Source of the DNA: Nitratireductor aquimarinus
Lineage (GTDB): Bacteria > Pseudomonadota > Alphaproteobacteria > Rhizobiales > Rhizobiaceae
Assembly (NCBI RefSeq): GCF_046773475.1
Contig: NZ_CP177239.1
Coordinates: 3,534,001-3,598,000 of the forward strand
Length of the DNA stretch: 64,000 nucleotides
Reading direction: 5' to 3'
Each line of letters opens with the position of its first letter. The first letter of the stretch is position 1. This document shows, one piece after another, positions 17,735 through 25,958 of the stretch. The position numbers and the translations under genes were made by a program. Below the pieces are notes generated by a model. That model was not told the DNA's origin and did not search any database. It saw only the letters and a program-made list of their open reading frames with translations.

Positions 17735-18820
17735 ATGACCTACACCCCTTCGATCGACAAGCTGAACCTCGTTCCCTTCGTCAGTGTGCATCACATGATG
17801 GAGCTGGTGCTGGAAATCGGCGTGGAACGCTTTCTGGCGGAGCTGACGAATTACATTGAGGAAGATTTTCTCCGCTGGGAGGATTTCGACAAGACGCCGC
17901 GTGTGGCCGCGCACAGCCGCGAAGGCGTGATCGAGCTGATGCCGACGAGCGACGGCAAGCATTACGGCTTCAAATATGTGAACGGTCATCCCAAGAACAC
18001 CCGCGAGGGACGGCAGACGGTGACGGCATTCGGCGTCTATGCCGATGTGGGCAATGGCTATCCGCTTTTGATCACCGAAATGACGATCCTGACGGCGCTG
18101 CGCACGGCGGCGACATCTGCTCTGGCGGCGAAGTATCTTGCGCCTGAGGGCTCGCGCACCATGGCGCTTATCGGCAATGGCGCGCAGTCCGAGTTTCAGG
18201 CGATGGCCTTCAAGGCGGCACTCGGCGTCGACCGGCTGCGGCTCTATGACGTTGATGGCGGCGCGACGGAAAAGTGCCTGCGCAATCTCTCAGGGCTGGG
18301 TTTCGAGCTGACCGCCTGCAAGACGCCGGAAGAGGCCGTGGAAGGCGCGGACATCATCACCACCGCGACCGCCGACAAGCAATATGCGACGATCCTGACC
18401 GACAACATGGTTGGCTCCGGCGTGCACATCAACGCGGTGGGCGGCGACTGCCCCGGCAAGACCGAGCTGCATCGCGACATTCTCACCCGCTCCGACATTT
18501 TCGTGGAGTATCCGCCGCAGACGCGCATTGAGGGCGAGATCCAGCAGCTTGCGGAGGATCACCCGGTGGAAGAGCTGTGGCAGGTGATTGCCGGAAAGGT
18601 GAAGGGGCGTCGCGAGCCGCGCCAGATCACGCTGTTCGATTCCGTCGGTTTCGCGACGGAGGATTTCTCGGCGCTGCGCTATGTTTATGACCGCGTGCGC
18701 GAGACCGATCACTTCATCGAACTCGACCTTCTGGCCGACCCCGATGAACCGCGCGATCTCTTCGGCATGCTTCTGCGTTTCCCCGGCTCTTCGCTGCTCG
18801 CGGCCAAAAAGGCTGGCTGA
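17735..18820 (+). CDS. ocd: Ornithine cyclodeaminase
   Basis: This protein of about 361 aa converts L-ornithine to L-proline and ammonia with bound NAD, completing the arginase route. The Rossmann segment ALIGNGAQSEFQAMA (about residues 144-158) and the mu-crystallin-family fold are evident, and the long 350-plus length is that of bacterial OCD. The ATG at 17735 has AGGAG nine bases upstream. An in-frame TTG at 17729 is only three bases from that site. The stop TGA directly abuts the reverse-strand stop of the next gene. Confidence 0.9.
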   Translation: MTYTPSIDKLNLVPFVSVHHMMELVLEIGVERFLAELTNYIEEDFLRWEDFDKTPRVAAHSREGVIELMPTSDGKHYGFKYVNGHPKNTREGRQTVTAFGVYADVGNGYPLLITEMTILTALRTAATSALAAKYLAPEGSRTMALIGNGAQSEFQAMAFKAALGVDRLRLYDVDGGATEKCLRNLSGLGFELTACKTPEEAVEGADIITTATADKQYATILTDNMVGSGVHINAVGGDCPGKTELHRDILTRSDIFVEYPPQTRIEGEIQQLAEDHPVEELWQVIAGKVKGRREPRQITLFDSVGFATEDFSALRYVYDRVRETDHFIELDLLADPDEPRDLFGMLLRFPGSSLLAAKKAG

Positions 18821-19813
18821 TCAGGGGGCGTCGATCTCCTCGACCAACTGCGGGGGCAGGTGCAGATAGTGGGCGACCTTGCGTTTTGCGGCAATGTCGC
18901 GCCACACAAGCCCCACCTGCCGCTCGCTGAGGCCGGTGGCGCAGGCGACCTTCTTGGCCGGAATGGCGTGGTCGAGCCCGTAGAGGCACAGATCCATCTC
19001 GCGATAGGGGAGCGCGAAATAGAACTCCTCCTGTGACTGGGCGAGCGAATAGGTGTCTGTCGTCGGCATGCGACGGCGGATTTCGGCGGGTACGCCGAGA
19101 TATTTCGCGAGCTGGTAGACCTGCGACTTGTAGAGGTGGGCAATGGGCTTCACATCGGCTGCGCCATCGCCATTCTTCACGAAGAAACCCTGATCATATT
19201 CCAGCCGGTTGGGCGTGCCGATGACCGCATAGTTCAGCCGGTCGGCATGGTAATATTCGAGCTGTTTGCGGGTGCGCTGCTTCATGTTGGTGGCGGCGAC
19301 GATGCCGAGATAGACTTCTGGCGGGAGCCGGTGCTTCTCGACCGTGCCGTCGGGCCGCCGCACCACCAGATAGGAGATGTTGTAGGCCTTGGTGGTGAGC
19401 GCATTGGCGATGGCGATCTTCATCGACCAGCCTGCGCCATAGTCCGGCACGACCTGGCGAATGAAGGCGTCGCGGCGCTCATAGCAGCCCATGGCGGCGA
19501 GCGACGGGCCGATATCCTCGATCACGCTGGAGAGACCGAACGTCGTTGCGACTTCCTGGCCGAGCCGCAGGCTCTCCGGATCGGAATCATATTCCGGCAT
19601 GAACAGGCAGAAGACGCGGTCTGGCCCGAGCGCACGGGCGGCAAGGGCCGCGCAGACGCTGGAATCGATGCCGCCGGACAGGCCGAGCACTAATCCCCGC
19701 TTGCGCAGTCTGCTGCGCAGCTGGCTGCGCAGCGCCGTGACGATGCGCTGGGCTTCAGCGGCGGGATCGATCTTCAGATCGTCGATGGAAAAGCTGATGT
19801 TCATGTCGTTCAT
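18821..19813 (-). CDS. nadE: NH3-dependent NAD(+) synthase homologue (N-type ATP pyrophosphatase)
   Basis: This 330-aa protein has the PP-loop SGGIDSS at residues 46-52 and later NAD-synthase features (TTKAYNISYLVV, GDGAADVKPIAHLYK). It lacks the N-terminal glutaminase domain of the glutamine-dependent enzyme usual in alphaproteobacteria. Members adenylate a carboxylate and replace AMP with ammonia. It overlaps the acyl ligase gene by four bases at the end of a ligase-ACP-asparagine synthase operon, so it may amidate a pathway intermediate rather than deamido-NAD. A housekeeping role cannot be excluded. It is longer than the usual 270-280 residues because of a C-terminal extension. Confidence 0.8.
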   Translation of the reverse strand: MNDMNISFSIDDLKIDPAAEAQRIVTALRSQLRSRLRKRGLVLGLSGGIDSSVCAALAARALGPDRVFCLFMPEYDSDPESLRLGQEVATTFGLSSVIEDIGPSLAAMGCYERRDAFIRQVVPDYGAGWSMKIAIANALTTKAYNISYLVVRRPDGTVEKHRLPPEVYLGIVAATNMKQRTRKQLEYYHADRLNYAVIGTPNRLEYDQGFFVKNGDGAADVKPIAHLYKSQVYQLAKYLGVPAEIRRRMPTTDTYSLAQSQEEFYFALPYREMDLCLYGLDHAIPAKKVACATGLSERQVGLVWRDIAAKRKVAHYLHLPPQLVEEIDAP

Positions 19814-21369
19814 GATGCTTTCAGGGCCTCCATGGCGGCGAGGCGGCGGCTGGGTTTTCCGTTTGCCGTTTTCGGCAGTTCCGCCTGGAAAATGAATGAC
19901 TTCGGGACCATCGTGTCCGGTAAGCGGTGTTTGCAGTGCCGGGCGAGCATGCGTCCGGTGAGGCCGGGATCGTCGGCGACGATCAGCGCGTTGAGCCGGT
20001 GGCCGAAGACGGGGTCGGGCGTGGTGAAGGAAAGCGCCTCGCGCACGCCGGGACAGGCGGCCAGAACGGCGTCCACCTGTCTGGGCGAAACCTTTTCGCC
20101 GCGGATCTTCACCACCTCGTCCCGGCGGCCGACGAAATGGAGGAAGCCTTCCGCATCGCGTTTGAAGAGGTCGCCCGTGTGGAGCCTCCTGCCGCTGCCA
20201 TCGGGCGCATTGCGCAGCGCAAGCGCGGTTGCTTCCGGATTGTTCCAGTAGCCCTGCATGACATGCGGTCCGCGGATGACGAGTTCGCCCGTGACGTCCG
20301 CCTCGGCTTCGTTGCCGTCTTCATCGACGACAAGGGCCTCGGTGCCCGGCAGGGCCTTGCCGACGGAGGTGGGATGACGGTCGAGCTCTTCCGGTGCAAG
20401 GAAGCTTGCCCGCGCGCATTCGGTGAGACCGTACATGGAGTAGATGCGCGCTGCCGGGAAAAGGGCGCGCAGCGCCTGAATGTGGGCGGGCGGCAGGTGG
20501 GCCGCGGCATTGGTGATGTAGCGCAGCGGCGGTAGCCGGTCGGGCGTGAGCCCTTCGAGCGTGGCGAGCATGGCCGCCATGGTTGGCACGAGGGGAAACC
20601 CGGTAACGCCTTCGGCATGCGCCTTTTCCAGAACCGCGTGGGGGAAGGCGAAGCTCTTTTCCAGAACGAGCGTCGCGCCGCTGCGCACGGCTACGAGAAG
20701 CTGATACAGCCCGTAGGTGAAGGAAAGCGGCAGTGCGGAAAGCACCACGTCCCTGTCGTCGTTTTCCAGATAATCGGCGATCATCGCCGCTGCCGCATCG
20801 ACATTGCGGTGGCTCATCATCACGCCCTTCGGCCTGCCGGATGAGCCGGAGGTGTAGATCAGAAAGGCGAGATCCCGGTCGTTTTCCTGCCGGGCGGGTA
20901 AGGGCGCCTCTAAATCGAGGCAGGTGTCGAAGGCGATGGCGTCGCTGAGCGTGGCCCTGTCCGTCCGGGTGACGATGTCCGTCCGGGCGACGATGGAAAG
21001 GGGCGCGTGGCCCGCCGCAGCAATCGCCTCATTCACGAGGCCGCCATGCCTGGCCTCATGAATGAGGGCTTTTGGCGTGCAGTCCATTAAGATCTGGGCG
21101 AGGCCCTCGGCCCTGACGCCGGGGTTGACCGGAACGACCGTCGCGCCGGCCCTGAGACCGGCAAATATGGCGATGGCCATCTCCCGGCAATTGTCCATGC
21201 AAAGCGCAACCCGGTCGCCGGGCTCGACCCCGTGGGCGCATAAGGCCCCGGCCAGACGGTCGGCCAGACGGTCGAAATCGGCGTAGCTTAACCGGTCCGG
21301 CCCCGTGACAAGCGCGGTGGCGGAGGGGGCAAGCCCTGCACGGTCTTTCAGTAAGGTCTCAACGCGCAT
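19810..21369 (-). CDS. AMP-forming acyl/aryl ligase of the ANL superfamily
   Basis: This 519-aa enzyme activates a carboxylic acid as its adenylate and probably transfers it to the adjacent carrier protein. The P-loop TSGSSGRPKG begins at about T173. The A8 hinge region is HTGDLFKRDAEGFLHFVGRR, and the A10 lysine is about K505 in TANGKPSR. The ORF could extend to 21429, but the ATG at 21369 gives the usual start MRVETLL and leaves ten bases after the ACP stop. The acid cannot be named. The stop overlaps the NadE-like start. Confidence 0.85.
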   Translation of the reverse strand: MRVETLLKDRAGLAPSATALVTGPDRLSYADFDRLADRLAGALCAHGVEPGDRVALCMDNCREMAIAIFAGLRAGATVVPVNPGVRAEGLAQILMDCTPKALIHEARHGGLVNEAIAAAGHAPLSIVARTDIVTRTDRATLSDAIAFDTCLDLEAPLPARQENDRDLAFLIYTSGSSGRPKGVMMSHRNVDAAAAMIADYLENDDRDVVLSALPLSFTYGLYQLLVAVRSGATLVLEKSFAFPHAVLEKAHAEGVTGFPLVPTMAAMLATLEGLTPDRLPPLRYITNAAAHLPPAHIQALRALFPAARIYSMYGLTECARASFLAPEELDRHPTSVGKALPGTEALVVDEDGNEAEADVTGELVIRGPHVMQGYWNNPEATALALRNAPDGSGRRLHTGDLFKRDAEGFLHFVGRRDEVVKIRGEKVSPRQVDAVLAACPGVREALSFTTPDPVFGHRLNALIVADDPGLTGRMLARHCKHRLPDTMVPKSFIFQAELPKTANGKPSRRLAAMEALKAS

Positions 21370-21379
21370 TGCGTCGCTC

Positions 21380-21658
21380 CTATGCGCCGGCTGGCGCGGT
21401 CTCCCTGGCCTTCTTCTTGCTCGCGACAAAGGCGCTTAAGCGGGCAATCGTGTCGAAGTTTTCCGGCACGATCTCCGGGTCGGCGACATCGATGGCGAAG
21501 TGCTCCTCGAGAAACGAGACCATCTCCAGAATGCCGGTGGAATCGACAATGTCGTTCTCGATCAGAGATACATCGTCTTCCGGGGCGTCTGCTTCATCGC
21601 CGAACAGGAAGTTCTCGATAATGAAGGCGCGGATATCGGCATTGATGGACTGGGGCAT
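21380..21658 (-). CDS. Stand-alone acyl carrier protein
   Basis: This 92-aa acidic carrier protein has the phosphopantetheine attachment motif DSTG with the serine at about S40, inside the usual four-helix pattern. DSTG rather than DSLD/DSLT suggests a specialised rather than fatty-acid-synthesis ACP. The ATG at 21658 follows GGAAG. The frame upstream to 21739 overlaps the asparagine synthase gene and is not supported. It sits between asparagine synthase and the acyl ligase, so it is the likely acceptor for the ligase product. Confidence 0.85.
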   Translation of the reverse strand: MPQSINADIRAFIIENFLFGDEADAPEDDVSLIENDIVDSTGILEMVSFLEEHFAIDVADPEIVPENFDTIARLSAFVASKKKARETAPAGA

Positions 21659-21675
21659 GGTGCTTCCTTTCACGG

Positions 21676-23622
21676 TCAGGCACGAACCGCCAGAGGTTGA
21701 TCCGTTATCCGAACCGGCCTGGCGAACTGCTGGGACCAAAGCTGTGTCGACAGAATGCCGACGAATGCTGCGTTGTCTCGAAAACCGGTGAAACTATTTA
21801 GCCGGCTTTTTTTATACAATCTAGCTGTTTTTTCAATGTGGAAGTTTCCGTTTTCTTCCAGCGCCGATTTCTCGAATGCTTCTTCCACATAGGCCTGCGT
21901 GTGATCGGTGAAGGCGCTGGCCTCTGGCGCGCGATAGGGCTGTTTGGGCCGGTCGGCGATCTGTGGCGGCACGACATCGCGCATCGCCTCGCGCAGAAGA
22001 TGCTTCTCCCTGAGCCCTCTGAGCTTGATGCTTGCCGGTATCTGCGCGGCATGCATGACCAGCCGGTGGTCGAGGAAGGGGAAGCGTGTTTCGATCCCGT
22101 GCGCCATCGCCATGCGGTCGCCCTGGCTGGAGAGAATGTAGCCGGGCAGGAGAAAGCGGGTTTCCAGATACTGTGCCTGATGCAGCGGGTGCCATTCGCT
22201 GAAGGCGTCGGGCAGTGTGGCTGCGAGTTCGTCTGCCGCGTCATAATCGCCGAGCGTTGTCTTCAGTGCATCGGAGAAGAAGAGCTTCGTACCGGCGGTG
22301 CTGCGCATGCGGGGACGATGCGAGAACAGTGGATCGTTCAGATCGTCGCCGGCAACGCCGAAAAAGGCGGCGAGATAATCCGGTGTCTGGCGCTTCAGAT
22401 TGGAGAGATAGGGGTAGATGCGGCGGAACAGGTGCGGCCGCAATTGCGAACCGGGCTGGCGCGCGCAGAAGCGCCGGATGCGCGCCTCCTTGAAAATGTC
22501 GTAACCGGCAAAGACCTCGTCTGCCCCTTCGCCGGAAAGGACCGCCTTGATGCCTTTCGAGCGCACCAGACCGGACAGCCGGTAGAGTGGTGCGGGACCG
22601 GTGCGCAGGATGGGCTGCTCCGTGTGGCGGATGACCTGCGGAAACACGGTGGCGATCTCGTCCATGTCGCAATCGACAGTGTGATGCTCCGTGCCGAGCG
22701 CTTGCACCATCTCGTTCTGGAATGCGCTTTCGTCGAAGGCGGGATCGGAAAAGGTGACGGCGAAACTGGTCAGGCCAGCGGGCGCCATGCGCTTGGCGAG
22801 TGCGGCGATGATGGAGGAATCGAGCCCGCCCGACAGATAGGTTCCCACCTCCACATCGGCGCGCAGGCGAATGCGCGTCGCGTCTTCCAGAAGCGCACGG
22901 GTCTCCTCCGCCAGCTCTGCCTCGGTACGGTCGTGCCGGACATCGGAGAAATTCAGATCCCAGTAGCGTTGCGTGCGGGCCGCGCCATTCTCGACGATCA
23001 TCCAGTGCGCTGGCGGCAGTTCGCTGACGCCTTCAAACGCTGTGCGCGGTGGAATGGGAGCCCAGAGCGTAAAAATCTGGTCGAGCGCGAAGGGGTCGAG
23101 CCGCGCCTCCATGCCGGGAACGGTCAGGAGCGCCTTGATCTCGGACGCGAAATGGAACCGGCCCTGACGCCATGTGTAGTAAAGCGGGCGCACGCCCATG
23201 CGGTCGCGGGCGAGGAAAAGGCGCTTGCGGCGCGCATCATGGATCGCGAAGGCGAAGTCGCCATTGAGCTGCGCAACGCAATCTGGCCCGAACGCCTCGT
23301 AGAGGTGCAGAATGACTTCGGTGTCGCTTGATGTGCGAAAGCGATGACCACGGCTTTCAAGGTCCTGGCGCAGTTCGACGTGATTGAAGATCTCGCCATT
23401 ATAGGTGATGTGGAGCTGCCCGTCGGCACTCGTCATGGGCTGCTGGCCGTCCGCCAGATCGACAATGGAAAGACGGCGATGGGCAAGGCCCACATCTTCT
23501 GTCACGTGGATGCCGGCTTCGTCCGGACCGCGATGGGCGATTGTGGCGGACATGGCCGCAAGAAGCCTTTCAGCTTCCTGCGGGTGAAGACCCGCTCCGC
23601 AATAACCCGCTATTCCGCACAT
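21676..23622 (-). CDS. asnB: Asparagine synthase (glutamine-hydrolysing) family protein
   Basis: This 648-aa protein has a class II glutaminase domain with nucleophile Cys2 (MCGIAGYCG) over about residues 1-210 and a synthetase domain with PP-loop SGGLDSS at 264-270. It moves glutamine amide nitrogen onto an adenylated carboxylate. True asparagine synthases of this length exist, but those inside ligase/carrier operons often amidate pathway intermediates. The ACP gene starts 17 bp downstream. It is the first gene of the tightly packed part of the cluster. Confidence 0.85.
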   Translation of the reverse strand: MCGIAGYCGAGLHPQEAERLLAAMSATIAHRGPDEAGIHVTEDVGLAHRRLSIVDLADGQQPMTSADGQLHITYNGEIFNHVELRQDLESRGHRFRTSSDTEVILHLYEAFGPDCVAQLNGDFAFAIHDARRKRLFLARDRMGVRPLYYTWRQGRFHFASEIKALLTVPGMEARLDPFALDQIFTLWAPIPPRTAFEGVSELPPAHWMIVENGAARTQRYWDLNFSDVRHDRTEAELAEETRALLEDATRIRLRADVEVGTYLSGGLDSSIIAALAKRMAPAGLTSFAVTFSDPAFDESAFQNEMVQALGTEHHTVDCDMDEIATVFPQVIRHTEQPILRTGPAPLYRLSGLVRSKGIKAVLSGEGADEVFAGYDIFKEARIRRFCARQPGSQLRPHLFRRIYPYLSNLKRQTPDYLAAFFGVAGDDLNDPLFSHRPRMRSTAGTKLFFSDALKTTLGDYDAADELAATLPDAFSEWHPLHQAQYLETRFLLPGYILSSQGDRMAMAHGIETRFPFLDHRLVMHAAQIPASIKLRGLREKHLLREAMRDVVPPQIADRPKQPYRAPEASAFTDHTQAYVEEAFEKSALEENGNFHIEKTARLYKKSRLNSFTGFRDNAAFVGILSTQLWSQQFARPVRITDQPLAVRA

Positions 23623-23708
23623 TTACAAACCACCCCTGCGGGCCATTTGGCCCGGTTCCGCTTTCGCAGCTTTTTGTTGAATAGCGAAAGCGCTCCAGTT
23701 TTTTGCTT

Positions 23709-23761
23709 TTCCGCAATTCCGGACGGAAAACCGGTGCCCACTTTTCCTGGAATTGCTCTAG
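23709..23761. repeat. Intergenic inverted-repeat element (AGCAATTCC family)
   Basis: Perfect 8-bp outer arms GCAATTCC (23713-23720) and GGAATTGC (23749-23756) flank an inner TTCCGGACGGAAAA segment. The element reaches into the stop codon of the GNAT-like gene. A related copy lies at 62551-62603. Repeats of this kind are frequent between genes in Hyphomicrobiales, from memory and not checked. Confidence 0.6.
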
Positions 23762-24873
23762 TCGAAACGGTCCCCAAGAAGCCGCGTCCAAGATTCTCCC
23801 GCAAAGCCGTTGAAAAAAGCCTGCCCCTTGATGAACGGTTCGAGCAGCGTCTTGTCTTTCGCATGAACAATGCTGGAGGACGCATGGATGAATGCGAAGC
23901 GGCGCCCGAGCATGGCGTTGATCAGGGTCGGCTGTCCGCGCCCGCGCAGAGCCACCAGCCCGCGTTCGGTCGCGTCCGCCAGCATCGCGTCGATGACCGC
24001 GCCTTCCTGACCGGGCAGAGACAGGATCTGGATCACGCGTCCGATGCCGCCCGCATCGCCGTAATAGAGGAACAGGCCGACCGGCTTGCCGCCGCGCGAG
24101 AGCACCTTGCGGCGCACCATCGCGCCGTAATGCGCCTTGCGTTGCGATTCATGCACCATGCGTTGAAGCGCGCTCTCCGTCCATTGGGGATGCAGGGTGA
24201 AGGCGGAAACGAATTGCTGGAACAGCGACACCGTTTCAGCCGCATCGGCGTCCTCGGTGGCAAGTGTCTTGCCCGCAAATTCCGCATCCGACACATGGGT
24301 CCATTGGGGCGGTGCGCCCCGGCGCCGCAGCAGGGCGTCGAAGGGCCGTGCGAGCGGTTTTGCGATGGCGGCAGGCGCGAAGGCGGACGCGGCCATGGCG
24401 GCGATGAAGCCGGCCGGGCGCAGGATGCGCAGCCATTCGAGACTGTAATCCGGCAGGATCGTGCCGCGCAGCTTGCGCCACATGGTCGTGGAAACATCAT
24501 TGGCGGTTTCGGTCAGTGAGAGATCCTGCGGGCCGGACTGGAAGGCGCGCAGAAGGCGCGCGCCGGCATAGGGATCCTGTTCGTGACCATCCACCATGAA
24601 GCTGCCGCCGATGGCGCTCTTCAGGGTTTTGCCCTGATAGACGAAGGGCATGGGAAGCACGCCCATGAAACCATTGACCGTGCCGTCTTCGCGAAGATGC
24701 ACAAGTGAATGGATGTCGTCGTCGTGGTAGGGCGGGTCGAGAAAGAGTGTCTCGAGATATTCGCGCGCGCCAAGCGGCGCGGGGCCGTGTCCCTTGCGCA
24801 ATATGCGCTGGAACATCTCCGCAATGGCGGAAATGTCATCACGCTCCAATGGACGGATTTCACTCACGGACAA
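23758..24873 (-). CDS. GNAT-fold acyltransferase-like protein
   Basis: This 371-aa protein begins like a GNAT acetyltransferase (IRPLERDDISAIAEMFQRIL; GFMGVLPMPFVYQGK near residues 68-82) and ends with a second region (RKVLSRGGKPVGLFLYYGD; GLVALRGRGQPTLINAMLGR) that could be another GNAT half. No close function is recognised. It lies upstream of asparagine synthase on the same strand, 135 bp away across a repeat element. It may transfer the activated acyl group from the cluster's ACP to an amine. This is an inference from context. Confidence 0.55.
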   Translation of the reverse strand: MSVSEIRPLERDDISAIAEMFQRILRKGHGPAPLGAREYLETLFLDPPYHDDDIHSLVHLREDGTVNGFMGVLPMPFVYQGKTLKSAIGGSFMVDGHEQDPYAGARLLRAFQSGPQDLSLTETANDVSTTMWRKLRGTILPDYSLEWLRILRPAGFIAAMAASAFAPAAIAKPLARPFDALLRRRGAPPQWTHVSDAEFAGKTLATEDADAAETVSLFQQFVSAFTLHPQWTESALQRMVHESQRKAHYGAMVRRKVLSRGGKPVGLFLYYGDAGGIGRVIQILSLPGQEGAVIDAMLADATERGLVALRGRGQPTLINAMLGRRFAFIHASSSIVHAKDKTLLEPFIKGQAFFNGFAGESWTRLLGDRFD

Positions 24874-24945
24874 TTACGCGCCCCGGTTGAATACAAATAC
24901 ACTCGGGACCAATGTGTGACCTAAAGTTGTTTATGAATTCTTTTG

Positions 24946-24978
24946 CGCCGGAAAGTTTTTGTGCATGGCATTCCGGCG
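24946..24978. promoter_or_regulatory. Inverted repeat in a divergent promoter region
   Basis: Arms CGCCGGAA (24946-24953) and TTCCGGCG (24971-24978), separated by 17 bp, lie between the GNAT-like gene and the LysR gene. It may be an operator or a hairpin. Its function is not known. Confidence 0.35.
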
Positions 24979-25049
24979 AGCGTGTATGATTACCGGCAAG
25001 CGCAGCCACAAGACTGCGGATGGGAACACGCAGAAGCAAATCGGGCTTA

Positions 25050-25943
25050 ATGAATCTACGGCACATAGAGGTTTTTCACGCGATCCGTCTGGCCGGGTCG
25101 ATCAATGCTGCGGCTGAAAGGCTGAATGTCTCGCAGCCGGCGCTCAGCCGGACGCTGAAGCACGCGGAATCGCTTCTCGGCTTCAAGCTGTTCGATCGCG
25201 TGAAGCAGCGGCTTGTGCCGACGCGCGAGGCGGAGCTTCTGTTTGCCGAGGCCGTGGATGTGCATGGCGCGCTGGAGCGTTTCCGGACGCTCGCGCGCAA
25301 TCTGGGGCGCAATCCCGACGATGTTCTGCGGGTGGGCTTTCTGCCGAGTCTTGGCGTGGGGCTTGCGCCGAAAGTGATGTCGAACCTGCCCCGGCACTGG
25401 GAAGGCTTCAAGATCGAGCTGTTCACCCATCACTATGACGTGCTTTTGAAGCGCCTTCATGCGCTCGATCTCGATCTGGCGGTGGCCTTCAACATCGTTG
25501 AAACGCCGGGCATCAGCTCCACCACGGTGGGCACGATGAGCCTGACCTATCTGGAGACGGATGACCCCGCCAGGCCGTTCGATCCTTCGCCGGTGCATCT
25601 GAGCGAAATCGACATGCAATCCTTTGTCGGGCTTGAGAAGGAATCGCCCGTGGGCGTGTTCCTGAAGGCGGCCTTCGACGAGGAGGGCCTGCCCTATGAG
25701 CCGCGGATTTCGGTGCACACCTATTCAGTGGCGGCGGCCTGTGTCAGTCAGGGCGTGGGCTGCGCCATCGTGGACGAGTTTTCAGCGCGCTACACGCGCG
25801 GCGTGCGGCTGCGCCCGCTGGTGCCCAACCTGCAATTCTCGATCACGGCCCTGACGTCGGAGAACCGTGCGATCTCCAACGCCGAGGAAATGTTCATCAG
25901 GATTCTGAAATCGGCCTGTCAGGAACTGCACCGGGAAGGGTGA
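25050..25943 (+). CDS. LysR-family transcriptional regulator
   Basis: This protein of about 297 aa has a LysR helix-turn-helix (LRHIEVFHAIRLAGSINAAA, with NVSQPALSRTLKHAE as the recognition helix) and a periplasmic-binding-like effector domain. The start at 25050 gives the common MNLRHIEVF beginning. The ATG at 25020 is also possible and neither has a strong Shine-Dalgarno site. It converges on the D-aminoacylase-amidase-Liv operon (15 bp between stops) and is divergent from the ACP cluster. It may control either. Confidence 0.82.
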   Translation: MNLRHIEVFHAIRLAGSINAAAERLNVSQPALSRTLKHAESLLGFKLFDRVKQRLVPTREAELLFAEAVDVHGALERFRTLARNLGRNPDDVLRVGFLPSLGVGLAPKVMSNLPRHWEGFKIELFTHHYDVLLKRLHALDLDLAVAFNIVETPGISSTTVGTMSLTYLETDDPARPFDPSPVHLSEIDMQSFVGLEKESPVGVFLKAAFDEEGLPYEPRISVHTYSVAAACVSQGVGCAIVDEFSARYTRGVRLRPLVPNLQFSITALTSENRAISNAEEMFIRILKSACQELHREG

Positions 25944-25958
25944 CGCTCTTCCTGCCGG

